From Knoxdaviesia capensis (Eukaryota > Ascomycota > Sordariomycetes > Microascales > Gondwanamycetaceae): DNA of 64,000 nt. The position numbers were made by a program, and so were the translations under genes. The notes under the pieces were generated by a model, which was not told where the DNA came from, made no database searches, and was given only the letters and a program-made list of their open reading frames with translations. Location of the stretch: positions 2,778,144 to 2,842,143 of the forward strand of contig LNGK01000002.1 of NCBI GenBank assembly GCA_001510575.1. The letters are read 5' to 3'. Each line of letters opens with the position of its first letter. Within the stretch, counting starts at the first letter, position 1. Below, in pieces: positions 31,339 through 46,927 of this stretch.

Positions 31339-34300
31339 TCACGTCCGCGCCGGGGTCATCATAGCCGGCGGCGGCGCCGACACCTCCGGGACACTGTTGA
31401 TGGTCGTCGGGATGTCATGGAACGACACGGTGCGCGGCTCGCCAAACACCGACCGCGACGACCCGGTGGCCGAGCGCAGCACCGGCGCGAACGGCGGCCG
31501 CGGCGACCCCCCGCCGCCCATCGCGTCCGGGGCCACCTCGTCCTCGGCCAGCCGCGGCGCCGGGGTGCCCTTCTCCATGTCCGGCGCCAGGGTGCGGCCC
31601 ACGGCCGTGCCGTCGCTGCTGCTGTCGGCCTCGTCGTCTCCGGCAAGACCGCGGCCGAGTGCTCCCGCGCTGGTGCGGGGTCCTCCGGGACTAAGGCCGC
31701 CGCCGCCGCCGCCGGGTGTGTCCGGAGAGTCTCCGGCCGCAGACTCGTCGTCGAGCGGCGTGGTGCGGCTGGCGATCGGCTTGCCCCGCCGCGTGCGGCC
31801 GGGCGGATCGACGAGCAGCTTCGCGTCGCGGTGGGCGTCGAGGAACAGCGGGTAGAAGGCGGTGCAGGCCTGCAGCACGGTGACGAGCACATAGGCCGTG
31901 TGCACCGAGCCGCCGGCCTGGACGATGGCGTACATGACAAACGGGAAGAAGGCCGGCCCGGACGCGCCCATGGTGATGAAGGCGGCGGCGCGCTTGGTGC
32001 GGCGGCCCTGGCCGCGCAGGCCGATGGCGAAGATCAGCGGCCACGAGATGCCCTCGCAGAAGTAGAACATGGCCAGCGGCACCAGCAGCAGGTTGGGGTC
32101 GCGCGGCCGCAGCGTGGTCAGCAGGATGGCGAACCCCGACGTGAAGATCACCGACCACGTCAGCAGCGTGCGCGGCTTCGGCAGCTGCGGCACCGACACC
32201 GAGAAGTACAGCGCCAGCGTGGTGATGAAGCGCGACGCCGCGAACACCGACTGCGCCACGATGGTGTAGTCGGCAATCGACTGGTGGAAGCCCGGCGGCT
32301 TGTCGAGGTCGGCGGCCGCCGCCAGCACGTCCGGCGGCACCAGCTCCCAGAACAGGTCGCGCAGGTACGTGCTGTTGCACTCCTGCGCGGCCATGTACGT
32401 CCACTCGGCCAGCACGGCCAGGACCAGACACACGGTGCGCAGCTGCAGGCCGAAGACGCTCGGCTTCTCCGGCTCGACCGGCAGCTTGCGCGTGGCGCGG
32501 TCCAGCTCGCTGTCCGACACCTCCGGCAGCGGCATGTAGTAGAAGAACAGCGCCAGCAGCACGCACACCAGCGTGATGGCCAGGTACGTCCACTGCACGT
32601 TGATCAGCGTCTGCGACTTGCGGTTGGCGGCCGTGTGCGCGTCGTTCGGCACCGCGCGGAAGAACACGCGCTGCGACAGCACGCCCGACACCACGCTGCC
32701 GATCGCCTGCACGCCCTGCGCCAGCATCAGCCGCGTCTCGCCGTGCGCCTCGGGCCCGCACAGGAACAGGAAGGCGTTGGCGCCGGTCTCCAGGACCGCC
32801 AGCCCGAAGCCGACGACAAAGTTGCTGAGCATGAAGCCGCCGTACGAGTCGGTCACGGCCGACGGCCAGAAGATGATGGTGCCGATGCCGTAGATGCACA
32901 GCCCGACGATGAACGTGGCCTTGAAGCCGCCGATGCTCTCGGTCGATCCGGTCCGCTCCCGCGGCGGGCCGGCCTTGGTGCCGCGCGGCACGCCGAGCGT
33001 GCTTGCGGCGCCGACGCTGGAGGTGGTGCCGGAGCGTGCGCCGAAGCTGGACCACCACCCGCTGGTCACGCGGGCCCGCCCGCCGAAGTAGTCGGCCCCG
33101 GCGACGCTGAAGCGGCGGGTGCGGCGGCGGTGGTGCAGGTGGCGCGAGCGCTGGTGCTCGTCGCGGCGTAGGATCCACTCGCCGACCAGCAGCGGGCCGA
33201 GGAAGTAGCCGCCGCCGAAGTAGATGCTGGTCAGGCCGAGGGTCTGGGCGCGCGACATGCCGAGCACCTCGGCCACGACGTTGTTGAGCGTGTTGAGCAG
33301 GCCGTACGACATGCCCCACAGCAGGAACAGCAGGGTGACCACGCTGCAGTACTTCCACGACTCGCGCGCCGAGCACTTGAGCATCGACTTGGGCGGCATC
33401 ATGTTGACGAAGCCGAAGTACGTCACGCTCTCGCGGCGGAGGCCGCTGCTGCTGGTGGCCGAGGTGCTGGCGCGCGCCGGGCCGGTCGGGGCGCGGCTGT
33501 TGCGCGCGGGCACTTTGTGCGCATCTTCCGGCGACACGTCGTTGTCGGTGAGGAACTCGAGCAGGCTGGTCTGCTGGTCGGACGACGGCGGCACGGTGGC
33601 CGGCAGAGACGAGAGGGTTGACGAGTCGTTGGACGACTGGGACAGGCCGTGGCCGGTCTGTGAGGTGTCGGCGCTGACCTGGCTGGCCTTGTTGCCGTTA
33701 CGGCTGGGATCGAGGATCATGGCGGGGAGGATCTTGACGATCAGCGGTTTCAGGGTGGGAATGCACGCGCACGTCATGCCGACGTTGACCTCGATGGCAC
33801 TCCACATCAGCGCGAGCGACGCGTGCCAGGCGAACTGGGCCTGGCCGCCGAACATGGCCTCCGGATCGGCCGAGACCCCGGTCGGCACGGCGGTGATGGC
33901 CTGCTGGAGGTAGTAGATGCGGACCACATCGACGACGGTGACGAACACTCCGAGGCCGAAGGTGAACACGAGGATGGTTTTCTGCTTCCGCGGCAGCTGC
34001 ATGCCGGTGAGCACGGGGATGGGGAGGGCGAGGATGGCGAGGTCGGTGACGATGTTGACGGGGGCGGCGCAGATGAACTCGGTTAGTAGGGGGATGCACT
34101 TGGTTCCGGGGGTCCACGGCTTCCATGCGCCGTCGATCGGGTGGCATTGGAAGATGTTCATGATGGTCAGCACGGTTCCGGCGAGGTTGACGATGCCGAG
34201 CGTTACCCATGACGCAAAGCGTAGTAGACTCTGCGTGTTTTTGGAGAGTCGAAGGTAGAAAACGAGAATACTTGTTTTGGTTGCCATCAAGGCGGGATTC

Positions 34301-34342
34301 TAGAAGCAGACAAACACACCCATCTTACGGTTAGTTGGCCCA

Positions 34343-34381
<39 letters not shown>

Positions 34382-34740
34382 CAGAAACTCGGCAGACCAG
34401 GAGCCACACAACATACGTAGAGGATGGAGAAGACATATTGACAGCGACGGAGAGCACCCCAGTACTCTTCGTTGATATCCTCGTCGTGGCGGCCGAGGCC
34501 GTACGACACGCCGAGATCGATGGTCAACGAGAGGCCGAGGGCAAGGAACCACGAGACGGTGATGATGCGGTCGTCCCAGCTGAAGTGGCGCACGATAAAG
34601 AGGCGGCAGTAGAGGCGCGAGAACACAAACATGGTGGTCAGGGCCATGGTGGCGGTGGTGACGGCGAACACAGCCGGGCCGCGGTCGGGGATGATGCCGG
34701 AGGCCGCGCCGGCGCCGACCGCCGCGGACGGGTCCGCCAT
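31339..34740 (-). CDS. Fusion of a fungal rhodopsin-type membrane domain and an MFS transporter
   Basis: Two exons (34740-34417 and 34299-31339) give 1,094 residues. Residues about 20-300 match the fungal rhodopsin-type integral membrane domain: FSWDDRIITVSW in the first part, LYNPALMATKTSILVFYLRL across the splice site, FQCHPIDGAW, and TDLAILALPIPVL; about seven helices. A polar Ser/Thr linker (about 305-400) follows. Residues about 402-935 match an MFS permease of the fucose-permease/FHS type, starting YFGFVNMMPPKSMLKCSARE and including GLTSIYFGGGYFLGPLL, with about 12 helices; one long Arg/Ser-rich loop holds SVAGADYF. The C-terminal 155 residues are polar and disordered. No stop separates the two halves, so the fusion is real in this assembly. 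Transport substrate and signalling role are unknown. The intron carries a GA/CT microsatellite. Confidence 0.82.
34348..34379. repeat. (GA)16 microsatellite in the rhodopsin-MFS intron
   Basis: A perfect GA run of about 16 units lies in the 117-bp intron (34300-34416), read as CT on the gene strand, where it would act as a very long polypyrimidine stretch. Confidence 0.92.
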
Positions 34741-36875
34741 AGTGGGATGGCGGGCAGCGGACGGCGGAGGATGGGGATTAGAAGTCCGGAGAGAGATATC
34801 ATATACACATGGAAAAAGGGACAGTATAGACAAAAATAGAGAAGAGATCTAAGAATATAATCCAGGAACAGTGAGTCGTCCCAAACACACACACACCACC
34901 ACCACCACCAAAAAAGCTTGGCTGGGCTGTGGTGTAAGCTTATGCAGTGACCCGGTGCCGGGAGGCCGCGGGGAGACTCGAAGATTGTCTCGGCGATCGA
35001 TCTCCGGGATGCGGGTTCTGGGTATTCTGGGTTCTTCTCCAGCTTTTGCTTTTGTACAAGGAGGGGGCAAGGGGGCTGGGCCATATAAAAAAGATCGGGG
35101 CCCCGGATGTCTTCTGGGCTGCGGTGTTTGCCGGCACACGCTTTTGTTCTCTTCGGACGCCAGGCGGAAGTCCCGCAAGTCTTAGCAGCGCGAGAGCCTA
35201 GAGGGATGCGACGAGATTCTTGACGAAGCCATGGCGTTTCCGGGAGAATGCGAGAGCGGGAGCAGGAGAGACCGAGAAGGCGGAAGGCAAACACGCGGAG
35301 ATCGGTTGCCCGGCTGGTGTTGAGGCCCGGGACGGAGGACTTGGGGCGGAGAGGAAGAAAGAGGGGAAAGAGAGAGAGAGGGAGAGAGCCGGAGAAGTTG
35401 AAAAGGATAAGAGATACTGAAGAAGATGGAAAGTTTTAGAAAAGAAAAAGGAAAAAGGAAAAAGGAACAACAAGACAAAAACAATATCAACCCCCCAAAG
35501 AGGAACGAGCACTCCTCCGGGCAAAGAAACCCAGCGAGAGCGGTCAACCCGACCGACAAAATTGACAAAACGGTAGCGCAATAAAAGCAGCACAGCCGCC
35601 CAAGTTCTTCTCCCAGGTTGAAGAAAAAGGCGAGAGATTAAAAATCAATCCAGACTCCTCCCCAGAAAAAGATGGAGAGAGAAAAAAAAAAAAGAGCAGG
35701 GAACACCCAGAGAGAGCAAAAGATTGAGGTGAATAAAAATGATTACGGAGAGAGAGGGTGCAGGTCAGAGCCATGCCAAACATATTATCTTTAGGATAGA
35801 CAGAGAGAGAAACAAAAAGTCCACCAAAATTAGAGCAGCACCTATTTTGTTCTCCTCTCTCCAGAGATTCCGTCTTTTCCAATGGAGGGCAATGCAGCCA
35901 GTTTGTCGACGTTGTATCCAAATATGCGGGTTGGGCAGAGGATTAAGGACCAGCGAGCGACAACCCGGCGGCCGAAAATACCGCGTACTCGAGAAGAGAG
36001 AAAAAAATGAGAGAGAGAGGAAGAGAGAGGGACGGACGCATATTACAAAATCAAACCCAGCAGAATCGGGCCCGTAGGAACCACCACACTTTGGTTGTCA
36101 GTTTCCTTCCCTCTCGCGATGTAACCGTGAGGGCCAAATCACCGGCGGCCAGAGAGATCACAGACCTGCAGCCCAGCGTGTATTCACAGTATCTATAGTA
36201 CGTTGTTCAGTATATATGAGCGTGGGATCCCGTGTGCCTGAGATATTTTCTTTACCGAAGTGGTTATGGTACTACTATATGACGGGGGTCTTTTATTTTC
36301 CCTGTCTTCTTTGCTGGTGAGGCTGGTGACAAGCTGGCAATGCGTCAGTCAGGTGGATCCCGATGCACCCGATGTTCCGTGAACACTTTTTCTCTCTCTC
36401 TTTGTTGCGTTTTGAGTTGGGTCTGTGTGAGGTCAGTCCTGGGAGATTCACGTACGTTAACACCGAACACTATCTGTGCGTGTACAACTTGACTTGTCGG
36501 TCAGAGAGGCGGGGAAACACAGCAACTGGCAGTCCCGAACACTTCAACCGACAAACTCAATCCAAGCGGGGGAGAGAAAGAAGAGAGAAGAGAGAGGAGG
36601 GGACACGCACAACCAGAAAGGAAAAGCCCAACCAGCCAGCATGCAGTCCCCATAATCTGCACAAGGACCCTCACGTCTGGGGAGACGCCTCGGAGGTGAG
36701 CACGAGAGCACTGGCCTGAACCGGGCAAAACGCAAGTCTGGGGCGGACGAGGACCTACAGTGAGGCACTTTGAACGGTTGGAACTTACAGCAAAGAGGCA
36801 GGGTCAAGCTTTGAGAATGCGTGGTAAAAGTGGTAGCAAGTGGAGAGAGAGAGAAGCCACAAAATGCCCGGCACT

Positions 36876-36901
36876 GAGAGAGAGAGAGAGAGAGAGAGAG
36901 A
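36876..36901. repeat. (GA)n microsatellite
   Basis: About 13 uninterrupted GA units in the gene-poor region. Confidence 0.9.
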
Positions 36902-37832
36902 AGGGACGGGATATAACACGCATACTGTAGGCGCTGGGTCAGAGCTTTTTTTTTTCTTTTCCTCCTGCACTTCCTCCCACGTCTTCCGGATCCGAGGAGT
37001 CATGCATATTACCCAATTCTTTGTGTACTGGAAAACCCTTAACCGCTAAGTGCATACAGCATGAATACGAGGAGCGTCAGGCGTCATCTGCCGTCATTCG
37101 CCGAGAGACAGAAGGCATTTGGCCGTATGTGTGTATGTATCATTATTAGGAGGAACATGATGGATCGGACCGCATTTGCTGCATTGCAGGATTCAGTCGA
37201 CCGTGTTTCTCTGTGTATATGTATACCGACTTACCTACATACTGTACACACCCCCCTTCGCCCATGTCAACAGTTGCTGGTATTCGTCGGAGGTCGACCG
37301 ACACCGGCCGTAGGCGCCCAGTACAGTATGTATGACATTGAGGGGAAATGCCCTCGTCCTTGGTGTTTTTCCTTCTAATTTTGATTTTTCGGAGGGGTTC
37401 GAGGCCTCCCCGCCAACCACCGAATTGTGTGGCCGGGTCGGGCGGGGAGATGGTCGAAGCGCGGCATTTATTGGAATTTTGCCGTGCTTGAACAATCCTT
37501 TTTTTGGTTTTTCTTTTTTTGGTCGCTCCCTCTCTTTCGATCTATGGCCAAGATAAGAGCTGGTTCGTGCACCGACCCTTCCTCTCTCTCCATCTGTCTC
37601 TCCCTGTGTGTGTCTTGACGCTGCGTCTCTGCGAATAACGGCTGGCTATCTCCAGATCTGAGGGTTCAGTAGCAGCAGTCTGTGTGTCTGGCCGGGGCTT
37701 CCTTGCTCCAGAAGGAAGTTTTTGGAGGGCAACATGTCACACGGGCCTTCACTCGTTTAGGCTTTTGTAGGTCGCTGCCATGAAGAAGAAACGAGAGGAT
37801 CAACAAGGCTTGACCGGTTCGGACGCCCCATG

Positions 37833-37853
37833 CTCTCTCTCTCTCTCTCTCTC
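37833..37853. repeat. (CT)n microsatellite
   Basis: About ten uninterrupted CT units in the gene-poor region. Confidence 0.9.
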
Positions 37854-39135
37854 GACCTTGCTTTTCAACGACAGATGAGAGACGGCGACCACGGTCGACA
37901 TTGGTGAGCTATCTCCACCAGTAACCGAGAGATGCCACCACAAGTCGTCGCAGGGCCCTGAATTCGGTTCCTCGACGGACGGACCGACGTATCTTTAGTG
38001 AGGTGGCGGGAACCACCAGCGCTTATAAGCAATAGTGTCGACGCCCTGATTTACCGATGTTAGTATCTTCAAGTAGTCTCATTGACGACGAGAACAAAGC
38101 ACCCGAGAGCTACTAGAGAAAAAAACAGGAGAGCTAGAGTGCGCCCGATGAAGATCCCCGTGATTCACCATCGACTCTTTGAGGCCATCCAGACCCGAGA
38201 ACAACCCTCGTCTCTCGTCCCCCCACTACACACCAAGCCAATCGATACCGGATCGTGTCTTTCCGGGGTGCAAGACGAACAACGCAGAGGCAGGAATATG
38301 CACACACACGCACACACACACACGTACAGTATATACATAGTGTGTGTGTCCCCACACCAAAAACCCACATGTAACCTCCAAGTTGTCAAGCTGAGGGACA
38401 CACAAGAGACCCTTTCCCAAGAGGGACTTTTTTTTTTTTTAACCCACACACTATCACATCACGACATACTTGTGGGGGAAGTGATAGGGAAAAAAGACAC
38501 GGGGAAAAAAAAAAGGTTTTGGCGGCGCCACCAGGCTATACCCAGCGACATCCGGAACCCAGCGTCGAATCTTTTCCCCCCAGCGCGCCTCAGCCATGTG
38601 CTTCATCCAGCGTTTGCCTCTCTCTCCGTGTCTGCCCAAAGAAACAGACGAGCTGGTTGTCCATGTGGCGAAGACTCAGAACTCAAAAAAGGTTAATAGA
38701 ACAAGGCCGGTCTTATCCTACCGACCCGGGAGGGGCAACAACCGCCAACGCAGACCGCCATTGATCTATCGCACGCATGGAGAGCCCAGACCTGTCTGTT
38801 CGAGTGGCCCGAGTGACCGGAGGTCGCTGTGCTGGGGATTCTTGCGGTTGTGGATAGAAAAGAAGAAAAAAGCAATAAACGGACGGAAAGACAGAAAGAA
38901 AGAAAGCAAGCAAGCAAGTCATCATGCGGCACGGGCAGACACAGACAGACGGGGAATCGAAAGCTGACAGCCCGCCTGCCCCGCGATCTGCATGCTGCCG
39001 TGGACTGTGCGCCGTTTGGTTTATTCAAGTGCGTCTTTGCACCGTTGCATCACCCCACACCAAGGTCCGGGTGAGTTGAAAAAGACAGAGGAGAAAGGGA
39101 CGGTGACAGACAGGCATCACTACCTACTAGCTGTT

Positions 39136-39149
39136 CCCTAACCCTAACC
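39136..39149. promoter_or_regulatory. Interstitial telomere-type repeat next to the gap
   Basis: CCCTAACCCTAACC is two and a third telomere units, 150 bp left of the N run. It could be a telobox or a scar of an old chromosome end. Confidence 0.45.
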
Positions 39150-39299
39150 ACGCATGGGACACACGAACTGTCATAGTGAGAAAAGAAAGTCTATTGTTTC
39201 CAATGGAACACCTGCTGCAGGATGCTACTGACTCACGATCTACAAAACACAGTAACTCCGCGGCCCATGATATCCGTGAGAGAGTATGTATAATTCCCC

Positions 39300-39547
39300 N
39301 NNNNNNNNNNNNNNNNNNNNNNNNNNNNNNNNNNNNNNNNNNNNNNNNNNNNNNNNNNNNNNNNNNNNNNNNNNNNNNNNNNNNNNNNNNNNNNNNNNNN
39401 NNNNNNNNNNNNNNNNNNNNNNNNNNNNNNNNNNNNNNNNNNNNNNNNNNNNNNNNNNNNNNNNNNNNNNNNNNNNNNNNNNNNNNNNNNNNNNNNNNNN
39501 NNNNNNNNNNNNNNNNNNNNNNNNNNNNNNNNNNNNNNNNNNNNNNN
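39300..39547. other. Assembly gap (Ns)
   Basis: A run of 248 Ns. The base before it is part of CCCC and the bases after it are GGGGGGG, so the gap may cover a GC-rich or repetitive stretch that was hard to sequence. True length is unknown. Confidence 0.99.
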
Positions 39548-40180
39548 GGGGGGGTTCGTTCAAACGTGTAGCGAATCCCACGGCCACCGGGCGCCCAACT
39601 CCGTGCAACCAGGCCGTCAGCGACCAATACACTGGCTCGCGGCTGAAACCCCAGAGGCCGACCGCGTTCAGCTCGGCAGCAAAATTGACCCCGCAGCCGG
39701 AGGGAGGGAGGGGGCCTCGGCCAGAACCATCTCGCCCAGCATCGCCGCGCACACACTGCGCCGTCCGCGCACTCCAGCGAGCCAGCCACCCAGGGCGCCA
39801 CGCCGTCAAGACCGTGCGTGTATCTTCTCGACGGGGAGTCTTCATTTCCGCCATACGTTTGTGCCGCGGCGAGCGGGCCCCGGCGAGACCCGCGGCGAGT
39901 GCAGGGTTGGCCGTCTCTAGGTGACGGAAGCCGCGCGCCAGCTCGGGCACACCCCGCGCAAGCGCGCCGTTCGGCCATGTCCTGCTCGATACACCAGTGA
40001 ACGGCTCCGGGCGAACACCGGGCCGGACAAGTCGTCACACATCCCCCCTGTTGAGGAACGAAGCGAAGTCTGCAGTGGCCGCGCCTCGAAGCCCGGAAGG
40101 GGGGGCGGTCGGGCGGTCTCAAGGCGAAGAGAGGGAGGAGAGCGGGGGGCCGGGGGGGGAGTATATTCCACCAAAACTGT
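39548..40180. other. GC-rich block of unknown origin
   Basis: Directly right of the gap, about 630 bp are clearly more GC- and CpG-rich than the spacers around them, ending in G homopolymers (for example 40098-40105 and 40153-40160). Open frames run through on several strands and frames, as expected by chance at this composition; none shows a domain. It could be part of a larger repeat, a fragment of a CpG-rich element, or an old coding remnant. I cannot assign it. Confidence 0.45.
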
Positions 40181-40333
40181 ACACACGATGGGTGGTCAGG
40201 TGCGTGATGGGCTCGACTTCGGAGACCCTCGCGGTCTAATAAGGGGGCAGGGCCAGAGCGTGTTGGTGTTAGCTGGCTCGAGTCATGGGGATAGTTCCCA
40301 GGAACCGGACGCCGGTATGCCAGGACGACATCC

Positions 40334-40363
40334 TCTAATGGTTGTTCATCTAATGGTTGTTCA
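40334..40363. repeat. Tandem duplication, 2 x 15 bp
   Basis: The unit TCTAATGGTTGTTCA is repeated twice without mismatch. Confidence 0.9.
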
Positions 40364-41063
40364 TGTCGAGAGTAGATGCCGTGAACGAGAGAGGAAGACG
40401 AAAGTAAAAAGAGGATGATGGCGGACACCGGCCAGGCTATATGGCCACTTCCACCATGATTCACTCCTCGCTTTCTAGAAATCAGGGTCTGTTTGTTTGC
40501 TTGCCTGTAGCTGCTTGCTATGCCGATGCGGATAGTAACCGCTGGGTGTGTGAGCCCACTGCCCCGATCCGCGATGTGCTTCACGCAAGCAAAAACAGCA
40601 CGGGAATCCGCGGCGGTATAAGCAAATCGAAAAAAAGAAAAAAAAAAAAGCGCATGTTTGCCATCTGCCAAGAAACCAGCCACTTCATCACACCGCTCCT
40701 CCCCATCCTCACTCCTCCCGCTCCCGCGCCTCCCGTTCCCGCCGGAAACCCCCTCCCGGATGACCCGCGGCCCCGGCCCTTCCGGACAGGAGACGCCGCT
40801 TCAGCGAGAAGACCCGTTCCCTGCGCGCGGGGACCATTTCAACATCTCGTTTGATATCTTGTGTCATACAAACGTTGGAAACCATGAAAACTCGACAGAC
40901 GCGAGAAACCTCAAAAAGCGCGGGGGCGCATGCCGGAGACCCCCTTTTCCCCCTCGCCATTCGCCCTGGGACCCATCCCCGATCCGCATCACACAGATTC
41001 CCGGACTCAACCTGTCACCATGCACATACCCCCAGACCTGGATAGCGACTTACATATAGATAT

Positions 41064-41065
<2 letters not shown>

Positions 41066-41094
<29 letters not shown>
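41066..41094. repeat. (AT)n microsatellite
   Basis: A run of about 14 TA units, preceded by an imperfect ATAGAT stretch. Confidence 0.9.
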
Positions 41095-41096
<2 letters not shown>

Positions 41097-41957
41097 CGAG
41101 GCGTGCGTCGTGTATCAGTGCCCCGTGCTATACTCTGTCGATGCTCCTGTCTCACTCAGGCTGCCACGTGGACTGTTCCTCAAAGAAAAAAGCCCAAGCC
41201 TCAACTCACACATCCCCCGCTCTGTCTCTCTGGATGTGTCTCTTTCTCCCTTTCAACCTGTCTCTCTGCACTTCAGTCCTGTATCCCCATGTCCCACGTT
41301 ACACACACATCTCCCCCATCCGTACGTGAGACACCCAGTCCATCCCAGAAGAAGCCGCTGCCAGCGAGCGGGGGTGCAAACAGACTGAGAAAACAGATAC
41401 GGCCATCGCACGCCCCCTCCCCCTAAGAAAACAGAGCCTGAAAACACTGCCCTTATTTGGTGGTGGTGTCTTGACGTTCTACCATGACGACATGGCCAGA
41501 CCGCCGTGTCACAACCCCATCCCAAATCGGATGATACTCCAGAAGAAATCCGGAGCCCGGGTTTTGGTTCGAGCTGTGCAACAACACACCCATCTACGAC
41601 ACTCCTGGATACACTGTGAATTTCACCCATAGATCCCCAGCAAAAACGCTGCTGCTGAAAAATATTCAACTCCATATATACCATCATATATAGAGAGAGA
41701 AATGAGATGCGGACATTTGCCCCCCACCAAACAAAGATAGAGCTCCAAAATTACTGCCCCCAAAATATGGTATCATTTAGTGCGCCACCGATTCCCGGTC
41801 ATGAAGAAATTCAAGAAAGACAAGAAGGAGAAAAAAGAAAAAAGAAAAGAAAAGAAGTACAGGGAGGTAGGAGAAGGTCCAGGCAACTGGTCACAGTAAG
41901 GGGGGGTGCGTGTAGAGTTCATGTCAGGCTGGGCTTCCTGTTAGACCTTTCGGCTGC

Positions 41958-45567
<3,610 letters not shown>

Positions 45568-46904
45568 TGGAAAGGCGAATCGGAAGACGGAGTCTCAGGC
45601 ATGCTAGACGGGAGGGGGGGGATGTTGGACAGGAACGATGAAGAGGCGGGAGAAGGCAAATAGAAAAGGCGAGGCGGTCCTTAAAAGCAAGCTTGTTGAC
45701 GTCTTTCTTTTACCGTGGTGGACAATGGACAATGGATGGGTAAGACTAGAAAGGTACCAACGCAAACAGACGACGGGCTTGACACGGAAGATTGAAAAGA
45801 CGGATTGGCCAGCGCCAGGCGTGAGAGATGTTTAGAAATAAGCTGGTCGAGACAAGGAGAAGCGGGAGTAACGGTTGATGTGGTTGTACACGCAGTTGCG
45901 AGTCGGATATATAGACATAGTACACGCAGAGAGTTGTCCAGTGCCGCGGTACAGGTACAACGATTGTGGAATGGAAAGAAAAGAAATACTAGGACACACA
46001 ACAGGTAGGCATGGAAGTCGATCAACGGCGACTGAATCAAGCAAGAGAAACAGTCGAGTGTGCAACGATGGACGGTGAAGCTTGATTGGGGGTGGGCGGA
46101 CGAAGTTGGAGGGAAGTCTAGAAACACTCGGAGATGCTAAGACAGGCTCGTTTAGAATAGATATCTTGGATTGAGAATCGAGAGAGACGGAGATGGGATG
46201 GACGGAGAAGAAAGTGAACAATGGCGAAAAGAGGGATTTGGTCACGATGGACTCAAGGTAGGTTTTGGAGGCGGAGGAGGAGGAGGGAGCGGAGCCGGCT
46301 GTGACTGCGGACAGCCGCCGGCAGATGCAGGCAGCCGACAGAAGAGAGAAAACTACACAAGGGAGCGGAAGAAAAGCGCAATGGCGGTAGAAGATGGTGA
46401 AGAGGAGGGAGGAAGAATATATTAAGAGTGGGAGAGAGTGGGGGACGAAATGGGGGCACGTCGAGACACAGACACTACGACACGTTAAGGTGGAGGGAGA
46501 GAGGAAAGGTGGTAAAAGTCTCGGGCAAGGCGAGTTGCGATGAAGAGCCAGGAGGAAACCGAAGATGGAAAAGGAAAAGAGACGCGAACGGAGAAGAAAA
46601 AAAGATTGCGATGGGATAGAAAAGGGCGACTAACGTAATCTTAGACCAGGAGGTAGTTGCCGTAGCCGCACCCGCAGGCACGGTAAGATCGGAAGCGAGG
46701 GCAGCGAGACTGGGAAGGAGCAAGCCAGGAGAAGGTGGTTTTTGACGGGGAAGTGGCGAGCGGCGGTTCTTTCTCAACAGGCAATTACGAATTAGGGTAA
46801 AGGGAGGGTGGGAAGGAGGCTGAAAAAAGGAAGTCGAAAGGACAGACAAAAGGAAGGAACGAGGAAATGCACGTGGCAATGCTGGGGAAAGGGGGGAAGA
46901 TGGG

Positions 46905-46927
46905 GAGAGAGAGAGAGAGAGAGAGAG
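46905..46927. repeat. (GA)n microsatellite
   Basis: About 11 uninterrupted GA units in the upstream region of the transcription-factor gene. Confidence 0.9.

Larger units (their letters stand above)
34741..39299. other. Gene-poor stretch upstream of the rhodopsin-MFS gene, 4.6 kb
   Basis: No coding gene can be supported. From 34780 to about 36100 the + strand is purine-rich, which fits a long CT-rich leader or promoter for the minus-strand gene. Further right, composition is mixed and many short open frames overlap on both strands without domains. Microsatellites are (GA)n at 36876-36901 and (CT)n at 37833-37853. A GC hairpin GGAGGGG/CCTCCCC lies near 37391-37411. A telomere-type CCCTAACCCTAACC is at 39136-39149, just before the sequence gap. 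Confidence 0.45.
40181..41957. other. Spacer downstream of the Zn2Cys6 gene
   Basis: No gene is supported. It includes a perfect 2 x 15 bp tandem duplication (40334-40363), an A-rich run near 40628-40650, and an (AT)n microsatellite at 41066-41094. The last part is presumably the 3' region of the transcription-factor gene ending at 41958. Confidence 0.5.

Noticed and set aside
31417..33171. 584-codon open frame on the + strand opposite the rhodopsin-MFS gene
   Set aside because: It is an antisense shadow: Arg/His/Ala-rich and without hydrophobic segments or motifs, while the minus strand shows a coherent transporter.
37385..37415. GGAGGGG-TTCGAGG-CCTCCCC as a tRNA T-arm
   Set aside because: No acceptor stem, D-arm or anticodon arm can be placed around it; it is only a GC hairpin.
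37930..38050. A stretch with GGTGGCGGGAACCACCAGCG resembling part of 5S rRNA
   Set aside because: Only a short piece resembles 5S rRNA; the internal control region and the other helices are absent.
38082..38696. 204-codon open frame in the gene-poor region
   Set aside because: Low-complexity His/Thr/Arg content, a CA repeat and an A/T homopolymer run inside it; no family likeness.
39127..40683. 518-codon minus-strand frame running through the assembly gap
   Set aside because: A third of it is Ns or flanking sequence of unknown phase; both neighbouring parts lack domains, so the frame is a by-product of the gap and GC-rich DNA.
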